From Natronogracilivirga saccharolytica (GTDB lineage Bacteria > Bacteroidota > Rhodothermia > Balneolales > Natronogracilivirgulaceae), in NCBI RefSeq assembly GCF_017921895.1, contig NZ_JAFIDN010000004.1, positions 124,001 to 188,000 on the forward strand: a stretch of DNA of 64,000 nucleotides, written 5' to 3'. The notes beneath the pieces are model-generated. The model had not been told where the DNA came from, made no database searches, and saw only the letters and a list, made by a program, of their open reading frames with translations. This document shows, piece by piece, positions 26,880 to 36,655 of this stretch (position 1 is its first letter; each line of letters opens with the position of its first letter). The position numbers and the translations under genes were made by a program.

Positions 26880-27836
26880 ATGAGCACAGTTCCGCTTCTG
26901 GATCGATTCTTAAAATATCTCGAGATTGAACGTAACGCATCCCCCAGAACTGTGGACGCATATCGCCGCGACATCACTCAGTTTCTTGCATTTTGCTGTG
27001 AAGAGTGGAGTACTACACCTGAAAATATTGACCTGAACCGGATTGACCGGTTGATGATAAGACTCTGGCTGGGTTCCGGAATGCAGGCAGGTTTGAAAAA
27101 AGCGACACTGTCCAGAAAAACTGCTGCCATTCGTTCATTTCTGAAGTTTGGGTTCAGACGCGGTGAGCTGTCCCACAACCCTGCCCAGCTTTTGATGACA
27201 CCCAAAAAAGATCAACGCCTTCCCGTCACGGTTCGTCCGGATGAGATAAACCTTATGATGGAATGCATTGATACGGAAAATGCATCAGGCAAGCGGGACC
27301 GTGCAATGATGGAGTTGCTTTACGCAACAGGTATCCGGCTTTCTGAACTTGTTGGCTTAAACGTTTCTGATACATCTCCTGAGCAGAAGCGAATTAAAGT
27401 TACAGGCAAGGGCTCAAAGGAACGTATCGTACCTTTCGGATCTCATGCAGCCGATGCAATGCATAACTATCTCACTGCCCGCTCTGAGCTTATCAATCCC
27501 AAAACAGGAACCAATGACATTTCCGCACTGTTTTTGACAGACACTGGCAGGCGTATTTATCCCCGGCTTGTACAGCGAAAAGTGGCAGAGTATCTCTCAC
27601 GTGTCAGTGAAACCGGTAAGAAAAGTCCGCACGTTCTGCGCCACAGTTTTGCAACCCACATGCTGCACCGAGGTGCCGGCATCAGGGTGATAAAAGAACT
27701 TCTGGGTCATGCCGACCTCTCGGCTACCCAGATATATACAGGAGCCAGCATTGAGCACCTCCGAAACATTTACAAAACAGCCCACCCTAGATCAGAAACT
27801 ATCGCAAAACCGCATTCCCCTGAAGCAGACAAATAA
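26880..27836 (+). CDS. xerC: tyrosine recombinase XerC/XerD
   Basis: 318 residues with an N-terminal SAM-like core-binding domain (residues 5-95) and a C-terminal catalytic domain. All active-site residues are present: Arg153 (TGIRLSEL), Lys177 (GKGSKER), His251 and Arg254 (HVLRHSF), His277 (LLGHADL) and the nucleophile Tyr286 (QIYTG). The family resolves chromosome dimers at dif during division. No phage or integron genes flank it, so it is the housekeeping enzyme and not a mobile integrase. XerC and XerD cannot be told apart here. Confidence 0.9.
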   Translation: MSTVPLLDRFLKYLEIERNASPRTVDAYRRDITQFLAFCCEEWSTTPENIDLNRIDRLMIRLWLGSGMQAGLKKATLSRKTAAIRSFLKFGFRRGELSHNPAQLLMTPKKDQRLPVTVRPDEINLMMECIDTENASGKRDRAMMELLYATGIRLSELVGLNVSDTSPEQKRIKVTGKGSKERIVPFGSHAADAMHNYLTARSELINPKTGTNDISALFLTDTGRRIYPRLVQRKVAEYLSRVSETGKKSPHVLRHSFATHMLHRGAGIRVIKELLGHADLSATQIYTGASIEHLRNIYKTAHPRSETIAKPHSPEADK

Positions 27837-27965
27837 AACTGAACGTGTAAACCGCTGCAGATTTTGCCAAAAATTTAATAACATACAGTGTCCATAACGG
27901 TTACATTTACTATGACAGATAATCGTGACGGACATATCATCAATAAACACCCAAATAGGACAGTC

Positions 27966-28268
27966 ATGATGAATATCAATTTCACCGCACGCAAGTTTGA
28001 CGCAAGTCAGGATCTTCAGGATTTTGCCTCCGGCGAAATCAATAAACTCACGCGTTATTACGACGGGATCCTGTCCTGTGATATCGTTCTGGAACCCACC
28101 CCCGATAACGATGAGCCATCCCGCGCCGAACTGACGGTGAAAGTGAAACAGGATCTGCTCAAAGCTACGGAATCAGGGCCGGCCTATGAACAGGCCATCC
28201 GCTCAGCAGCTGACAATATGCGCCGGCAGCTGCTCAAATACAAAGACAAAAAATTTTCCAAAAACTGA
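27966..28268 (+). CDS. hpf: ribosome hibernation-promoting factor, short form
   Basis: 100 residues from the ATG at 27966; the next codon is also ATG. The frame opens at 27888, but the family begins at MNINFTARKFDASQDL. The single domain matches short HPF/YfiA, with the conserved end RSAADNMRRQLLKYKDK. It binds the decoding centre and keeps idle ribosomes inactive in stationary phase. It lies between xerC and hprK on the same strand. Confidence 0.88.
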   Translation: MMNINFTARKFDASQDLQDFASGEINKLTRYYDGILSCDIVLEPTPDNDEPSRAELTVKVKQDLLKATESGPAYEQAIRSAADNMRRQLLKYKDKKFSKN

Positions 28269-28340
28269 TCTGATGTCCCGGCAATCATCCCGGTACCACA
28301 CAAATCCGTGGTGCCGGGCCCTGCCTCATCTGTAAAACTT

Positions 28341-29369
28341 ATGCCATTTAAAGAAATTCAAGCTGTTCCCAGAAAAGAGCATATCACTGTTTCTTTCCTC
28401 ATCCGGCATTTAAGGTCTTCCCTGAACCTTGAAATCACAGCAGTTACTGATGAAGATGCATCTGCGGACAGACTGGTGACCGATACCGATTTGCATCGTC
28501 CCGGTCTGGCACTGGCCGGTTATGTTGACCTGTTTTCGCATCACCGGATCCAGGTTATGGGAAACAGTGAAAGCCAGTACATAACACACATTGGTGAAGA
28601 AAACTGCAAACCTTCATTCCGGGCAATCGTCAGGTTCCCCATTCCTGCCATTTTTTTAACAGACAACAATAAACTTCCCGAATCATTTCTTGAGATGGCA
28701 AGGGATGCCGGAATTCCCGTGTTTCAAACTCCGATGGAGACTACGAAGTTCATGTTCCTGGTCAGGGACTTTCTTGAAGATCAGTTTGCCACGCAGGCCA
28801 TGGTTCACGGTTCCATGGTTGACGTATACGGCGTAGGCATCATGATATCCGGTAAATCCGGTATCGGAAAGAGCGAAGTTGCCCTTGATCTGGTCGAACG
28901 CGGCCATCGTGTTGTATCTGATGACGTTATTATTCTTACCAAAAAAAATAACGTTCTGATTGCTTCACCCACCGAAATCAACAAACACTTCATGGAGATC
29001 CGCGGGCTGGGGATTGTCGATGTGATGTCGATGTTCGGCATCAGAGCCATTCGATATCAAAAACGGCTCGAAGTCATCCTCCACCTCAGTCTCTGGGATG
29101 AATCCGATCATGTCGACCGGACCGGCCTCAACCGAAACATGGAATCGGTACTGGGTATCAAAATCCCGAAAATCAATCTGCCTATCACTCCGGGAAAAAA
29201 CATAACCGTAATTGCCGAAGTAATTGCTATGAACCACCTCCTGTCGCATTACGGATATGATGCTGCAAAGGCATTTCAAAGTAAAATTCAAAAAAGAATT
29301 GCCGATAAAAAGAAAAGCAGCCCGGCAGTACAGCGTGCTGTTGATTATTTTGAAGGAGATTTGGAGTGA
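28341..29369 (+). CDS. hprK: HPr kinase/phosphorylase
   Basis: 342 residues from the ATG at 28341; a GTG at 28308 would add 11. The N-terminal domain (to about residue 135) is followed by the kinase domain with Walker A GKSGIGKSE (171-179), the conserved His156 (VHGSMV), and VSDDVI. The second signature, EIRGLGIVDV, is also intact. It phosphorylates HPr on serine or removes the group. No PTS genes are in the window. In several phyla HprK occurs next to hpf, as here. Confidence 0.93.
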   Translation: MPFKEIQAVPRKEHITVSFLIRHLRSSLNLEITAVTDEDASADRLVTDTDLHRPGLALAGYVDLFSHHRIQVMGNSESQYITHIGEENCKPSFRAIVRFPIPAIFLTDNNKLPESFLEMARDAGIPVFQTPMETTKFMFLVRDFLEDQFATQAMVHGSMVDVYGVGIMISGKSGIGKSEVALDLVERGHRVVSDDVIILTKKNNVLIASPTEINKHFMEIRGLGIVDVMSMFGIRAIRYQKRLEVILHLSLWDESDHVDRTGLNRNMESVLGIKIPKINLPITPGKNITVIAEVIAMNHLLSHYGYDAAKAFQSKIQKRIADKKKSSPAVQRAVDYFEGDLE

Positions 29370-29438
29370 TAGACTTTTGCAAATGCAATTTGTATCTTGT
29401 CGGGGTTTTATCAGATAAAAAAGAATGTTTTGCAATGA

Positions 29439-29469
29439 TTTGCTTTATTAAATTTTTCTAATATATTTC
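29439..29469 (+). promoter_or_regulatory. candidate promoter of the M23 peptidase (TTTG-N19-TATATTTC)
   Basis: An exact TTTG -33 box is followed after exactly 19 bases by TATATTTC, one base off the TAnnTTTG consensus of Bacteroidota. It lies about 60 bp before the TTG start at 29530. It is the best consensus promoter found in the window. Confidence 0.5.
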
Positions 29470-29529
29470 TGATAACTTCATTTTCCCTTTGCACAACAAA
29501 GCTGAAAGTATCTCAAAACATATTTCGTT

Positions 29530-30498
29530 TTGAAAAATTATTATTACTACGACGAAAAAGAGTGTCAATTTATCCCGGTCAGGTTTCCACTGGCCCAGCG
29601 TATTGTTTTGATGCTCAGCCAATGGATACTCATTGGAACTGTGCTGTCTGGAATAGCCGTCTCATTACTTTCATTTGCAGTGGGTACTCCTGCAGAAATT
29701 GCGCTCAAGGCCGAAAACGAGGCACTTTACAATCAGCTTGAAGATACCAGATCCACAATCAGCTATCTGGATGAACAGATTGCCACACTGGCCGATACAG
29801 ATGAAGAACTTTACAGAACCATGCTTGGCATCGACCCCCTCGATGAAGAGGAAAGGCAGGCAGGCATTGGTGGCGCCGATCTTTACTCAGATTTCGATGC
29901 ATATTCAGAGTCTTCATCCGAACTGCTTCGATGGACCGCATCCAGCCTGGAAAGTATGGAGCGCCGGATCAATATCCAGCAGGTCAGCTTTAAGGAAATC
30001 AAAGCTCATTACAACGAAAACAAAGAGCTGATGAGTAATATTCCGGCTATTCGCCCGGTATCCGGAATTATTTTGAGCGGTTACGGCATGCGTGAACATC
30101 CCGTTCTCGGTTACCGCAGAATGCATCACGGTGTTGATTTCAGGGCCAGAATCGGAACCCCCGTTTTTGCCACCGGTGACGGGGTCGTTAAATCAGCCCG
30201 CCGTCACGGTACTTACGGACTCTTGCTTACCATTGACCATGGACACGGCTATGAAACGCGTTATGCCCACCTTTCCGAAGTAAAGAATGACCTCTCTCCG
30301 GGTGATAAAGTGCAACGGGGTGATATTATAGCTAAAAGCGGTAACTCCGGAGTTACAAGCGGACCGCATTTGCATTATGAAGTCCACAGAAACGGCCGTT
30401 CTGTTGATCCGATGGACTATATGTTTGCTGATCTGACTCCAGATGAATATATAGAGTACCGGAGGATAGCTGATTCGAACCCCATGTCGATGGACTGA
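29530..30498 (+). CDS. M23-family zinc endopeptidase, membrane anchored
   Basis: 322 residues from a TTG start. A short tyrosine-rich cytoplasmic end leads to one membrane helix (about residues 23-50), a coiled coil (58-90), an acidic spacer and a C-terminal LytM/M23 domain. The zinc site is intact: His200 and Asp203 (HHGVDF) and His282 (GPHLHYEV), with His247 (RYAHL) catalytic. The layout matches peptidoglycan hydrolases that cut cross-links during growth or division. Confidence 0.9.
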   Translation: MKNYYYYDEKECQFIPVRFPLAQRIVLMLSQWILIGTVLSGIAVSLLSFAVGTPAEIALKAENEALYNQLEDTRSTISYLDEQIATLADTDEELYRTMLGIDPLDEEERQAGIGGADLYSDFDAYSESSSELLRWTASSLESMERRINIQQVSFKEIKAHYNENKELMSNIPAIRPVSGIILSGYGMREHPVLGYRRMHHGVDFRARIGTPVFATGDGVVKSARRHGTYGLLLTIDHGHGYETRYAHLSEVKNDLSPGDKVQRGDIIAKSGNSGVTSGPHLHYEVHRNGRSVDPMDYMFADLTPDEYIEYRRIADSNPMSMD

Positions 30499-30500
30499 AG

Positions 30501-30544
30501 CAGTAACTATAGACAGAGGCAACAACTTCAGTTGTTTGTTACTG
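30501..30544. terminator. two-tier hairpin between convergent genes
   Basis: Outer arms CAGTAAC (30501-30507) and GTTACTG (30538-30544) enclose inner arms AACAACT and AGTTGTT (30521-30536). It sits just after the M23 stop and before the cydC stop, where a bidirectional terminator is expected. There is no long T run on either side, so the termination role is inferred from position. Confidence 0.45.
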
Positions 30545-30582
30545 ATTAGCAAGAACTGAATAAACTGATAAGGTCCGGTCCT

Positions 30583-32364
30583 TCATGCATCCGTAACCAG
30601 CCTGTCAGACTCAATGTGTAGCATGGAGCGATACCAGCCATCCCTGTTTTTCAATTGCTGGTGGTTTCCTCTTTGAGTGATCCTGCCCTCCTCCATTACA
30701 AGAATGCGGTCAAAATAATCCATCTGTTCCAGGCGGTGTGTAACCCATAACACCATTTTCTTTTCGGCTACTCTCCGGATAGTCTGCACAATCTTCTTTT
30801 CCGTAATGGTGTCCAGGTTTGCCGTTGGTTCATCCAGGATCCAGACCGGGGCTTTTTTAAGCAAAGCTCGTGCTATGGCAATTCTCTGGCGTTCACCACC
30901 GCTGACACTCTTGCCGTGCTCGCCTATTATCGTATCAAGACCTTCGGGAAGCTGGCTGTACCACTGGTCGAGCTGCGCTTCGCTCAGAACCTGCCTGATT
31001 TCCTGATCCGAATAATCACTGCCGGCAAGATTAAGATTGTTCCGCAGGGAATCGTTGAAGATATAGGTATGCTGGTCCACGACGGACAACATCTGCCGGA
31101 CAATATCCGGAGAAACAGATGACAGTTTGATTCCGCCAATACTGATATGGCCGCAGTCCGGCTCATAAAACTTTGTCAGCAAGTTGATTAGTGTACTTTT
31201 ACCACTGCCCGTAGGGCCGACAACAGCTGCTTTCCCTCCCTGCTCAATCCGGAAGCCAACCCCGTCAAGAACAACCGCACTTCCATAACCAAACCGGACA
31301 GCATCAAATATCACAGGCCCGGACTTTTGCCCGGCCGGGACTGCCGGTATAGCTCCATACTGTCCAATGTGATCATTCTTTCCTGCAACAGAACCTGACT
31401 CAGTACCGCCAGCGCTCCTGGTTAATGATTTCAGATTTTCAGCTGCTTTTTCTGTTGATTCATGATACTGAAAGGCCGTGCCAAGATTTTGTGTGGCTTC
31501 GAAGGATGCCATCACTGCAAGAATAACAAGGGCCAGCATAACACCTGAAAGTGTTCCTTCCAGCACAAGTGGGGTCGTGAACAAGAGTGCCAGTCCGGCA
31601 GCTAGAAACATATTCCAGTTATACAAGCTGTCCTGCAGCCCTGTAATTCTTGCCTGCCGCTTTTCCAGTCCGGCAAGCTGCGATGTCAGCACAGAAAGCC
31701 GCCGGTCAAATTCATCCTTTATACCATAAAGCCTTATTTCATTCAGTCCCTGGGCATGCTCAACCATGAGCTGATGCATGCGGCTTCGCAATTCTGTCTG
31801 CTTTCTGCCATATCCTCTGGCCAGGTAACGGATAACCAGCGGAACAGCGGCGCCATTGATAACGAGAAAAAACAGGGTGAACCATGATGCCGGCGGGCTG
31901 AACTGATACAGAAAGTACCAGGCAATCATGGAAACGAAACATGCAACAATTACCGGAGTAAATACTCTGATATAAAAATTTTGCAGCTCATCCACATCCG
32001 AAGTGATCGATGACAGCAGCGAACCGGACTGATAGGCATGTAACCCGGAAGCAGGCAGCAAACTTATCATCCGGAAAAAAGAACTGCGGATAATCATAAG
32101 CAGCCGGAATGTGATATCATGGGACAAAAGCCGCTCGCCGTATCGCAGAACTGCCCTTGAAATCCCGAAAAAACGAACTGCAACAATGACTACCAGTAAA
32201 TCCAGAATGGGTGGCTGAAGTGCTGCTGCGGATATAAGATAACCCGAGCTGGCGAGCAGTCCGACTCCGGCAAGCATCGTTCCGATGCCAAGAAGTACCG
32301 CTGCCGTGATCCGCCAGGAATAGGGCCTGAGAAATTGGCTCAGATGAATAAATGATCTGTACAT
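30583..32364 (-). CDS. cydC: CydC subunit of the glutathione/cysteine ABC exporter
   Basis: 593 residues with an N-terminal six-helix membrane domain and a C-terminal ATPase domain: Walker A GPTGSGKSTLINL, signature VSGGERQRIA, and Walker B VWILDEPTANLD. It pairs with CydD to export thiols that are needed to assemble cytochrome bd haems. A Gly/Ser-rich insert (about residues 310-345) precedes the ATPase domain. The start is 1 bp from the cydD stop. C and D are assigned by gene order. Confidence 0.87.
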   Translation of the reverse strand: MYRSFIHLSQFLRPYSWRITAAVLLGIGTMLAGVGLLASSGYLISAAALQPPILDLLVVIVAVRFFGISRAVLRYGERLLSHDITFRLLMIIRSSFFRMISLLPASGLHAYQSGSLLSSITSDVDELQNFYIRVFTPVIVACFVSMIAWYFLYQFSPPASWFTLFFLVINGAAVPLVIRYLARGYGRKQTELRSRMHQLMVEHAQGLNEIRLYGIKDEFDRRLSVLTSQLAGLEKRQARITGLQDSLYNWNMFLAAGLALLFTTPLVLEGTLSGVMLALVILAVMASFEATQNLGTAFQYHESTEKAAENLKSLTRSAGGTESGSVAGKNDHIGQYGAIPAVPAGQKSGPVIFDAVRFGYGSAVVLDGVGFRIEQGGKAAVVGPTGSGKSTLINLLTKFYEPDCGHISIGGIKLSSVSPDIVRQMLSVVDQHTYIFNDSLRNNLNLAGSDYSDQEIRQVLSEAQLDQWYSQLPEGLDTIIGEHGKSVSGGERQRIAIARALLKKAPVWILDEPTANLDTITEKKIVQTIRRVAEKKMVLWVTHRLEQMDYFDRILVMEEGRITQRGNHQQLKNRDGWYRSMLHIESDRLVTDA

Positions 32365-32365
32365 A

Positions 32366-34123
32366 TCAGCTCTTCTTTGTGTATGCCGTGACCATTTCCC
32401 TGTAGGTGTGACTTGTATTCAAAAGCTGCTCATGACTGCCGGACCCTGAAATGCGTCCGTCCTCAAGCAAAAGAATGTTATCGGCATTCCTGACTGTAGA
32501 CAGGCGGTGTGCAATGATCAGAACCGTTCTGTCTTTTTCAAGCCGTTTTACGGATTTTCGGATTTTTAATTCGCTGTGCGGGTCAAGCGCCGAAGAAGGT
32601 TCATCCAGAATAACTACAGGTGAGTTTCTGAGGAATGCTCTTGCCAGTGCGATGCGCTGCCGTTCACCGCCGCTGAATCTGACGGCTTGCTCACCCGCTC
32701 GTGTCTGATAGCCATCCGGAAGTTTTGATATGAATTCATGTGCAGCGGCTTTCCCTGAAGCTTCAACAATCTCTTCAAAAGGTGCTCCGGGTTTTGCTAT
32801 GGCAATGTTGGCCAGCACGGTGTCATCAAACAGCCATGGATTCTGGTTGACTATGGATATTTGCCCAAGCCATTGTTTTTCATCGAACAGGTCACAGGGA
32901 ATACCGTTAACCATAACAGATCCTTTGTCCGGAACATACTCCTGCGTAATCAGTCTGGTAAGTGTGGTTTTGCCCGTGCCGCTGCGTCCAGCAAGCACGG
33001 TGGTCTTGCCCGGCTCCAGTTCAAATGCAGCATCCTTTATGACAGGATCACTTTCGGATGAATAACTGAATGTCACCCGCTCGAAACGAATATGGAAGGG
33101 CCCTGATGGAATTGCAACCTTTTGTTTGTGCTGGTCAGCCGCACTTATGTTACTACGGACCGGAGTGTCCATGATACTGAATATCCTTCCTGCGGCTTCT
33201 GTTCCTTCCATTCCGGCATGATGCTGTGCTCCGAAAAGCCGGAACGGCAGATAATATTCCGGAGCCAGAAGCAGCACAAAAAGGCCGAGCTGAAAACCAA
33301 TATGTCCCTCAATTAACCGCACTCCGATTTCAACAGCTACCAGTGCCGTTGCAATTGAGGCAAACAACTCCAGTACAAAACCCGAAAGAAAGGCTGTTTT
33401 CAGTATTCCGATCGTGTTTTTACGGAACAAATCACTGATCCGTTCAATTTCGCCCTGTTTTTTCGCCGTTCTGTTGAACAGTTTCAATGTTCTCATTCCC
33501 TGCACGGCATCGAGAAATCCGGAGCTCAGCACTTGCAGCGTTTTCCATTGTTTCCGTGTTTGTGACTGGGCTTTCATGCCGATCAGTGACATGAATACCG
33601 GAATCAGCGGACCCGTAACGATGAGAATCAATCCGCTGATCCAGTCAATTCCGAATACAAACAGGGCCAGTACTACGGGTACAATCGCCATATGAATCGC
33701 CGCAGGCATGAACCGGGAATAGTAGATATCCAGCTTTTCCACCCCTTCAACGGCTGCAACAGCCAGTTCGCCACTGCTTTGCTTTTCCGCCCATGAAGGA
33801 CCCAGCTTCTGCATATGCCGCAGCAACCGCATCCTCAAATCCTGTTTTATTTCAGAAGCAATATGCTGAACTGTAATTTCCGATATCCAGAAAAGACTTC
33901 CGCGAAAAAAGATGGCTCCTGCCAGCACGATCACAGCGGTATCGTAGAAAGTTATCGGCTCGTCCTGCATGAATACCTGATCCACCAGAATGCTGATGCT
34001 GTACATCAGGACGATGATGGCCAAAGCGGACAGCAGACTGATGCAGCCAAGTGCGAACCACCATCCCCGATAATTCAGGCCAAGCCGGAAAAGCCGTTTG
34101 TGATTCGCGGTGTAGTCGGACAT
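32366..34123 (-). CDS. cydD: CydD subunit of the glutathione/cysteine ABC exporter
   Basis: 585 residues. Six membrane helices precede an ATPase domain with Walker A GRSGTGKTTLTRL, signature FSGGERQRIALARA, and Walker B VVILDEPSSALD. It is the first of the two half-transporters, directly after cydB, as is usual. CydDC keeps the periplasm reduced enough for haem insertion into cytochrome bd. Confidence 0.88.
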   Translation of the reverse strand: MSDYTANHKRLFRLGLNYRGWWFALGCISLLSALAIIVLMYSISILVDQVFMQDEPITFYDTAVIVLAGAIFFRGSLFWISEITVQHIASEIKQDLRMRLLRHMQKLGPSWAEKQSSGELAVAAVEGVEKLDIYYSRFMPAAIHMAIVPVVLALFVFGIDWISGLILIVTGPLIPVFMSLIGMKAQSQTRKQWKTLQVLSSGFLDAVQGMRTLKLFNRTAKKQGEIERISDLFRKNTIGILKTAFLSGFVLELFASIATALVAVEIGVRLIEGHIGFQLGLFVLLLAPEYYLPFRLFGAQHHAGMEGTEAAGRIFSIMDTPVRSNISAADQHKQKVAIPSGPFHIRFERVTFSYSSESDPVIKDAAFELEPGKTTVLAGRSGTGKTTLTRLITQEYVPDKGSVMVNGIPCDLFDEKQWLGQISIVNQNPWLFDDTVLANIAIAKPGAPFEEIVEASGKAAAHEFISKLPDGYQTRAGEQAVRFSGGERQRIALARAFLRNSPVVILDEPSSALDPHSELKIRKSVKRLEKDRTVLIIAHRLSTVRNADNILLLEDGRISGSGSHEQLLNTSHTYREMVTAYTKKS

Positions 34124-34138
34124 TGAAACCTGTGAATG

Positions 34139-35152
34139 TCAGCTTCTGGGAATGGCATCTCTGGTGACGCGCTGGCGGAATACCCAGTAGCTCCATCCCT
34201 GATATGCAAGTATGATGGGTACAAATATAATTGCCAGAACCGACATAATGGTCAGGGTCAGATCACTGGATGAAGCATTGTAGACAGTAAGGTGATACTC
34301 TTCGGAAAGACTTGACGGCATGACGATGGGAAACATTCCCTGAAACACCACAACCGTACCGAATATGATAGTACTTCCGGTAGCAACAAAAGCCCAGCCG
34401 TAGCGATTAATCTGCATGAATACGATCACCGCAACAAACGAAACAATGGCAATCATTGGCAATGTGCCGGGAACCAGACCAATTTCTTCAAAAAGAACCG
34501 TATGGCGGTATCCCAGAACTGCGAAAGCAAGCAGGATGAGGCCGGCCGGCAGCCACATCAGCCTGGACACTTTTTCAACCCGCTCCTTGAGTTCATCGGT
34601 GGTCCGGAGGCTCAGGAATATCGACCCGTGCAGTGTAAACATGAGAAGCGAGGCCAGGCCGCCAAGAAGTGCGTAAGGATTCAGCAGTGCGGGAAGTGTC
34701 CCGGTAAAATTCATGTCTGACCCGATGGGAAGACCGATCACAATGTTGGTCAGGGCAACGCCCCACAGGAAAGCAGGAACGGCACTGCCCCAGAACACAA
34801 AATGGTCGGCTGTTTTGCGCCACCATTTCTCCTTCAGCTTGCTTCGGAATTCAAAGCCCACGGCGCGGACAATCAGCGCAATGAGTATCAAAAAAAGTGG
34901 CAGATAGAAACCGCTGAACAGGGTTGCGTACCAATGGGGGAATGCGGCAAACATGGCCCCTCCTGCTGTAATAAGCCATACCTCATTGGCATCCCAGAAC
35001 GGGCCGATGGTATTCAGGCAGATACGCCGGTCAACCTCATCCCTGCTCACAAACGGCATGAGAATTCCCACACCAAAATCAAATCCCTCGAGAAAGAAAT
35101 AACCGATAAAAAGTACGGCTATAAGTATAAACCAGAACGTTTGCAGATCCAT
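34139..35152 (-). CDS. cydB: cytochrome bd ubiquinol oxidase subunit II
   Basis: 337 residues with about eight to nine membrane helices and the CydB start pattern (FWFILIAVLFIGYFFLEGFD) followed by DFGVGIL and the conserved GPFWDANEVWLITAGGAMFA block. It forms the oxidase with CydA and supports the haem environment. The start is 15 bp after the cydA stop. Confidence 0.95.
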   Translation of the reverse strand: MDLQTFWFILIAVLFIGYFFLEGFDFGVGILMPFVSRDEVDRRICLNTIGPFWDANEVWLITAGGAMFAAFPHWYATLFSGFYLPLFLILIALIVRAVGFEFRSKLKEKWWRKTADHFVFWGSAVPAFLWGVALTNIVIGLPIGSDMNFTGTLPALLNPYALLGGLASLLMFTLHGSIFLSLRTTDELKERVEKVSRLMWLPAGLILLAFAVLGYRHTVLFEEIGLVPGTLPMIAIVSFVAVIVFMQINRYGWAFVATGSTIIFGTVVVFQGMFPIVMPSSLSEEYHLTVYNASSSDLTLTIMSVLAIIFVPIILAYQGWSYWVFRQRVTRDAIPRS

Positions 35153-35167
35153 AATCAGCTGTATCCT

Positions 35168-36538
35168 TTAGTAGGTGTGAAGATTCGTTTCGACGCCCTC
35201 CTCCTCTTCCGGGGCGCCCTGTCTGCCGAAATACCAGACCAGATAAAATGCCGCGACGGCCAGAATGCCATATACAAGTGTGAACCCGATCATGGTTAGC
35301 CAGATAGAACTTTCGAATACGGATGGGGAAACCCCGTCAGCTGTCAGAAGGAGTTCATATACAACCCATGGTTGCCGTCCCATTTCTGCAACAATCCACC
35401 CTGCTGTATTGGCAAGGAATGTCAGGAAAATCATCACAATGCTCGTCTTCAGGAAGAAATAATGTTCCTGAAGTTTGCCTCTCCACCATAACCAGAGGCC
35501 CCAGAAGGCAACGATGATGAACACCATACCGAGACCTACCATGACACGAAAGCTCCAGTAAATGATTGCAACAGGAGGCATATAGTCTCCGGGACCGTGT
35601 TTTTCTTCCATTTCAGCCTGAAGGTCATTGAGCCCCTGAACCTCACTTGTAAGATTGTTATGCGACAGTACAGAAAGAAGATATGGCACCCTTAGCTCTC
35701 GCTGGCTGGTACGCTCTTCCTGGTCTATGATGGCAAACAGGGAAAAACTTGCCGGTTCTTCTGTTTCCCAAAGCCCTTCCATTGCAGCCATTTTCATAGG
35801 CTGGGACTGAACCGTGTCCTGTGCCTGGTCGTGTCCGGTTGTAGCGGTTAACAAGCTGGCTACAGCAGTGAAAACCAGTGCGATTTTTGCAGATTTGAGA
35901 AAAATTTCCGGCTGTTTCTTCCTGAGGATCATCCATGCACTGAGACCAAGCACAAACATCCCGCCGGTTATGAATCCGCCAAGTATGGTGTGCGGCATCT
36001 GCACAAGCAACCGCTCATTCAAGAGAATGGCAATGAAGTCTGCAAGTTCGGCGCGTCCTTCCACCAGTTCATAGCCAACGGGTACCTGCATCCAGGAGTT
36101 GGCCATCAGAATCCATACAGCAGAGAGATTGGAAGCTATGGCCACAAGCCAGATACAGGCAAGGTGAACCGCTTTTGGCAGGCGGGTCCATCCGAAAATC
36201 CACAATCCAAGAAATGTGGATTCGATGAAAAATGCCGTCAGCGCCTCAATGGCCAGAGGAATACCAAATATATCACCTACGAAACGGGAATATTCCGACC
36301 AGTTCATCCCGAACTGAAACTCCTGGACGATCCCGGTAACTATTCCGAGAGTAAAAATGATTACAAACAGCTTGCCGAAATATTTTGTCAGCCGTTTGTA
36401 GTGAATATCACCAGTGCGATAGTAAAAAGATTGCAGGATGGCGACAAGAACAGATAATCCAAGAGTGAGCGGTACGAATATAAAATGGTAAACTGTTGTA
36501 ATGCCAAACTGCCAGCGAGCCAGTTCCAGTGCTTCCAT
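35168..36538 (-). CDS. cydA: cytochrome bd ubiquinol oxidase subunit I
   Basis: 456 residues. The haem ligands are at the expected places: His18 (TTVYHFIFVPLT), His183 (QMPHTILGGF) and a later Met, and the GRQPWVVYELL motif is intact. The glutamates of the proton and haem d region are in IEALTAFFIEST. The Q-loop is short, the form found in many non-enteric bacteria. The enzyme reduces oxygen at high affinity with quinol, useful at low oxygen. It is the first gene of a cydABDC operon. Confidence 0.96.
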   Translation of the reverse strand: MEALELARWQFGITTVYHFIFVPLTLGLSVLVAILQSFYYRTGDIHYKRLTKYFGKLFVIIFTLGIVTGIVQEFQFGMNWSEYSRFVGDIFGIPLAIEALTAFFIESTFLGLWIFGWTRLPKAVHLACIWLVAIASNLSAVWILMANSWMQVPVGYELVEGRAELADFIAILLNERLLVQMPHTILGGFITGGMFVLGLSAWMILRKKQPEIFLKSAKIALVFTAVASLLTATTGHDQAQDTVQSQPMKMAAMEGLWETEEPASFSLFAIIDQEERTSQRELRVPYLLSVLSHNNLTSEVQGLNDLQAEMEEKHGPGDYMPPVAIIYWSFRVMVGLGMVFIIVAFWGLWLWWRGKLQEHYFFLKTSIVMIFLTFLANTAGWIVAEMGRQPWVVYELLLTADGVSPSVFESSIWLTMIGFTLVYGILAVAAFYLVWYFGRQGAPEEEEGVETNLHTY

Positions 36539-36570
36539 AGGCGTTTTTTGAAATACTTGTTTATGACCGG

Positions 36571-36597
36571 ATTATAAATACTAAATAACAGGACAAA
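36571..36597 (-). promoter_or_regulatory. weak candidate cydA promoter (TTTG-N19-TAATCCGG)
   Basis: On the minus strand TTTG is followed after 19 bases by TAATCCGG. The -33 box is exact and the spacing fits Bacteroidota, but the -7 box keeps only TA and the last G. It lies about 33 bp before the cydA ATG. Confidence 0.3.
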
Positions 36598-36640
36598 TTT
36601 GAAGAATATGTGAAGAAATGAATTAAGAGGCGCCTATGCT

Positions 36641-36655
36641 ATTGATTTTATCAAT
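36641..36655. promoter_or_regulatory. CRP/FNR-like palindrome upstream of cydABDC
   Basis: ATTGAT-TTT-ATCAAT is a perfect palindrome about 103-117 bp before the cydA start. It contains both FNR half-sites (TTGAT and ATCAA), but with a 3-base spacer in place of the usual 4. A cytochrome bd operon is a typical target of oxygen-sensing CRP/FNR regulators, so an operator is plausible. Confidence 0.4.

Noticed and set aside
26880-27836. Tyrosine recombinase as sign of a mobile element or integron
   Set aside because: No attachment-site repeats, phage genes, cargo or composition shift nearby; length and neighbours (hpf, hprK) fit housekeeping Xer.
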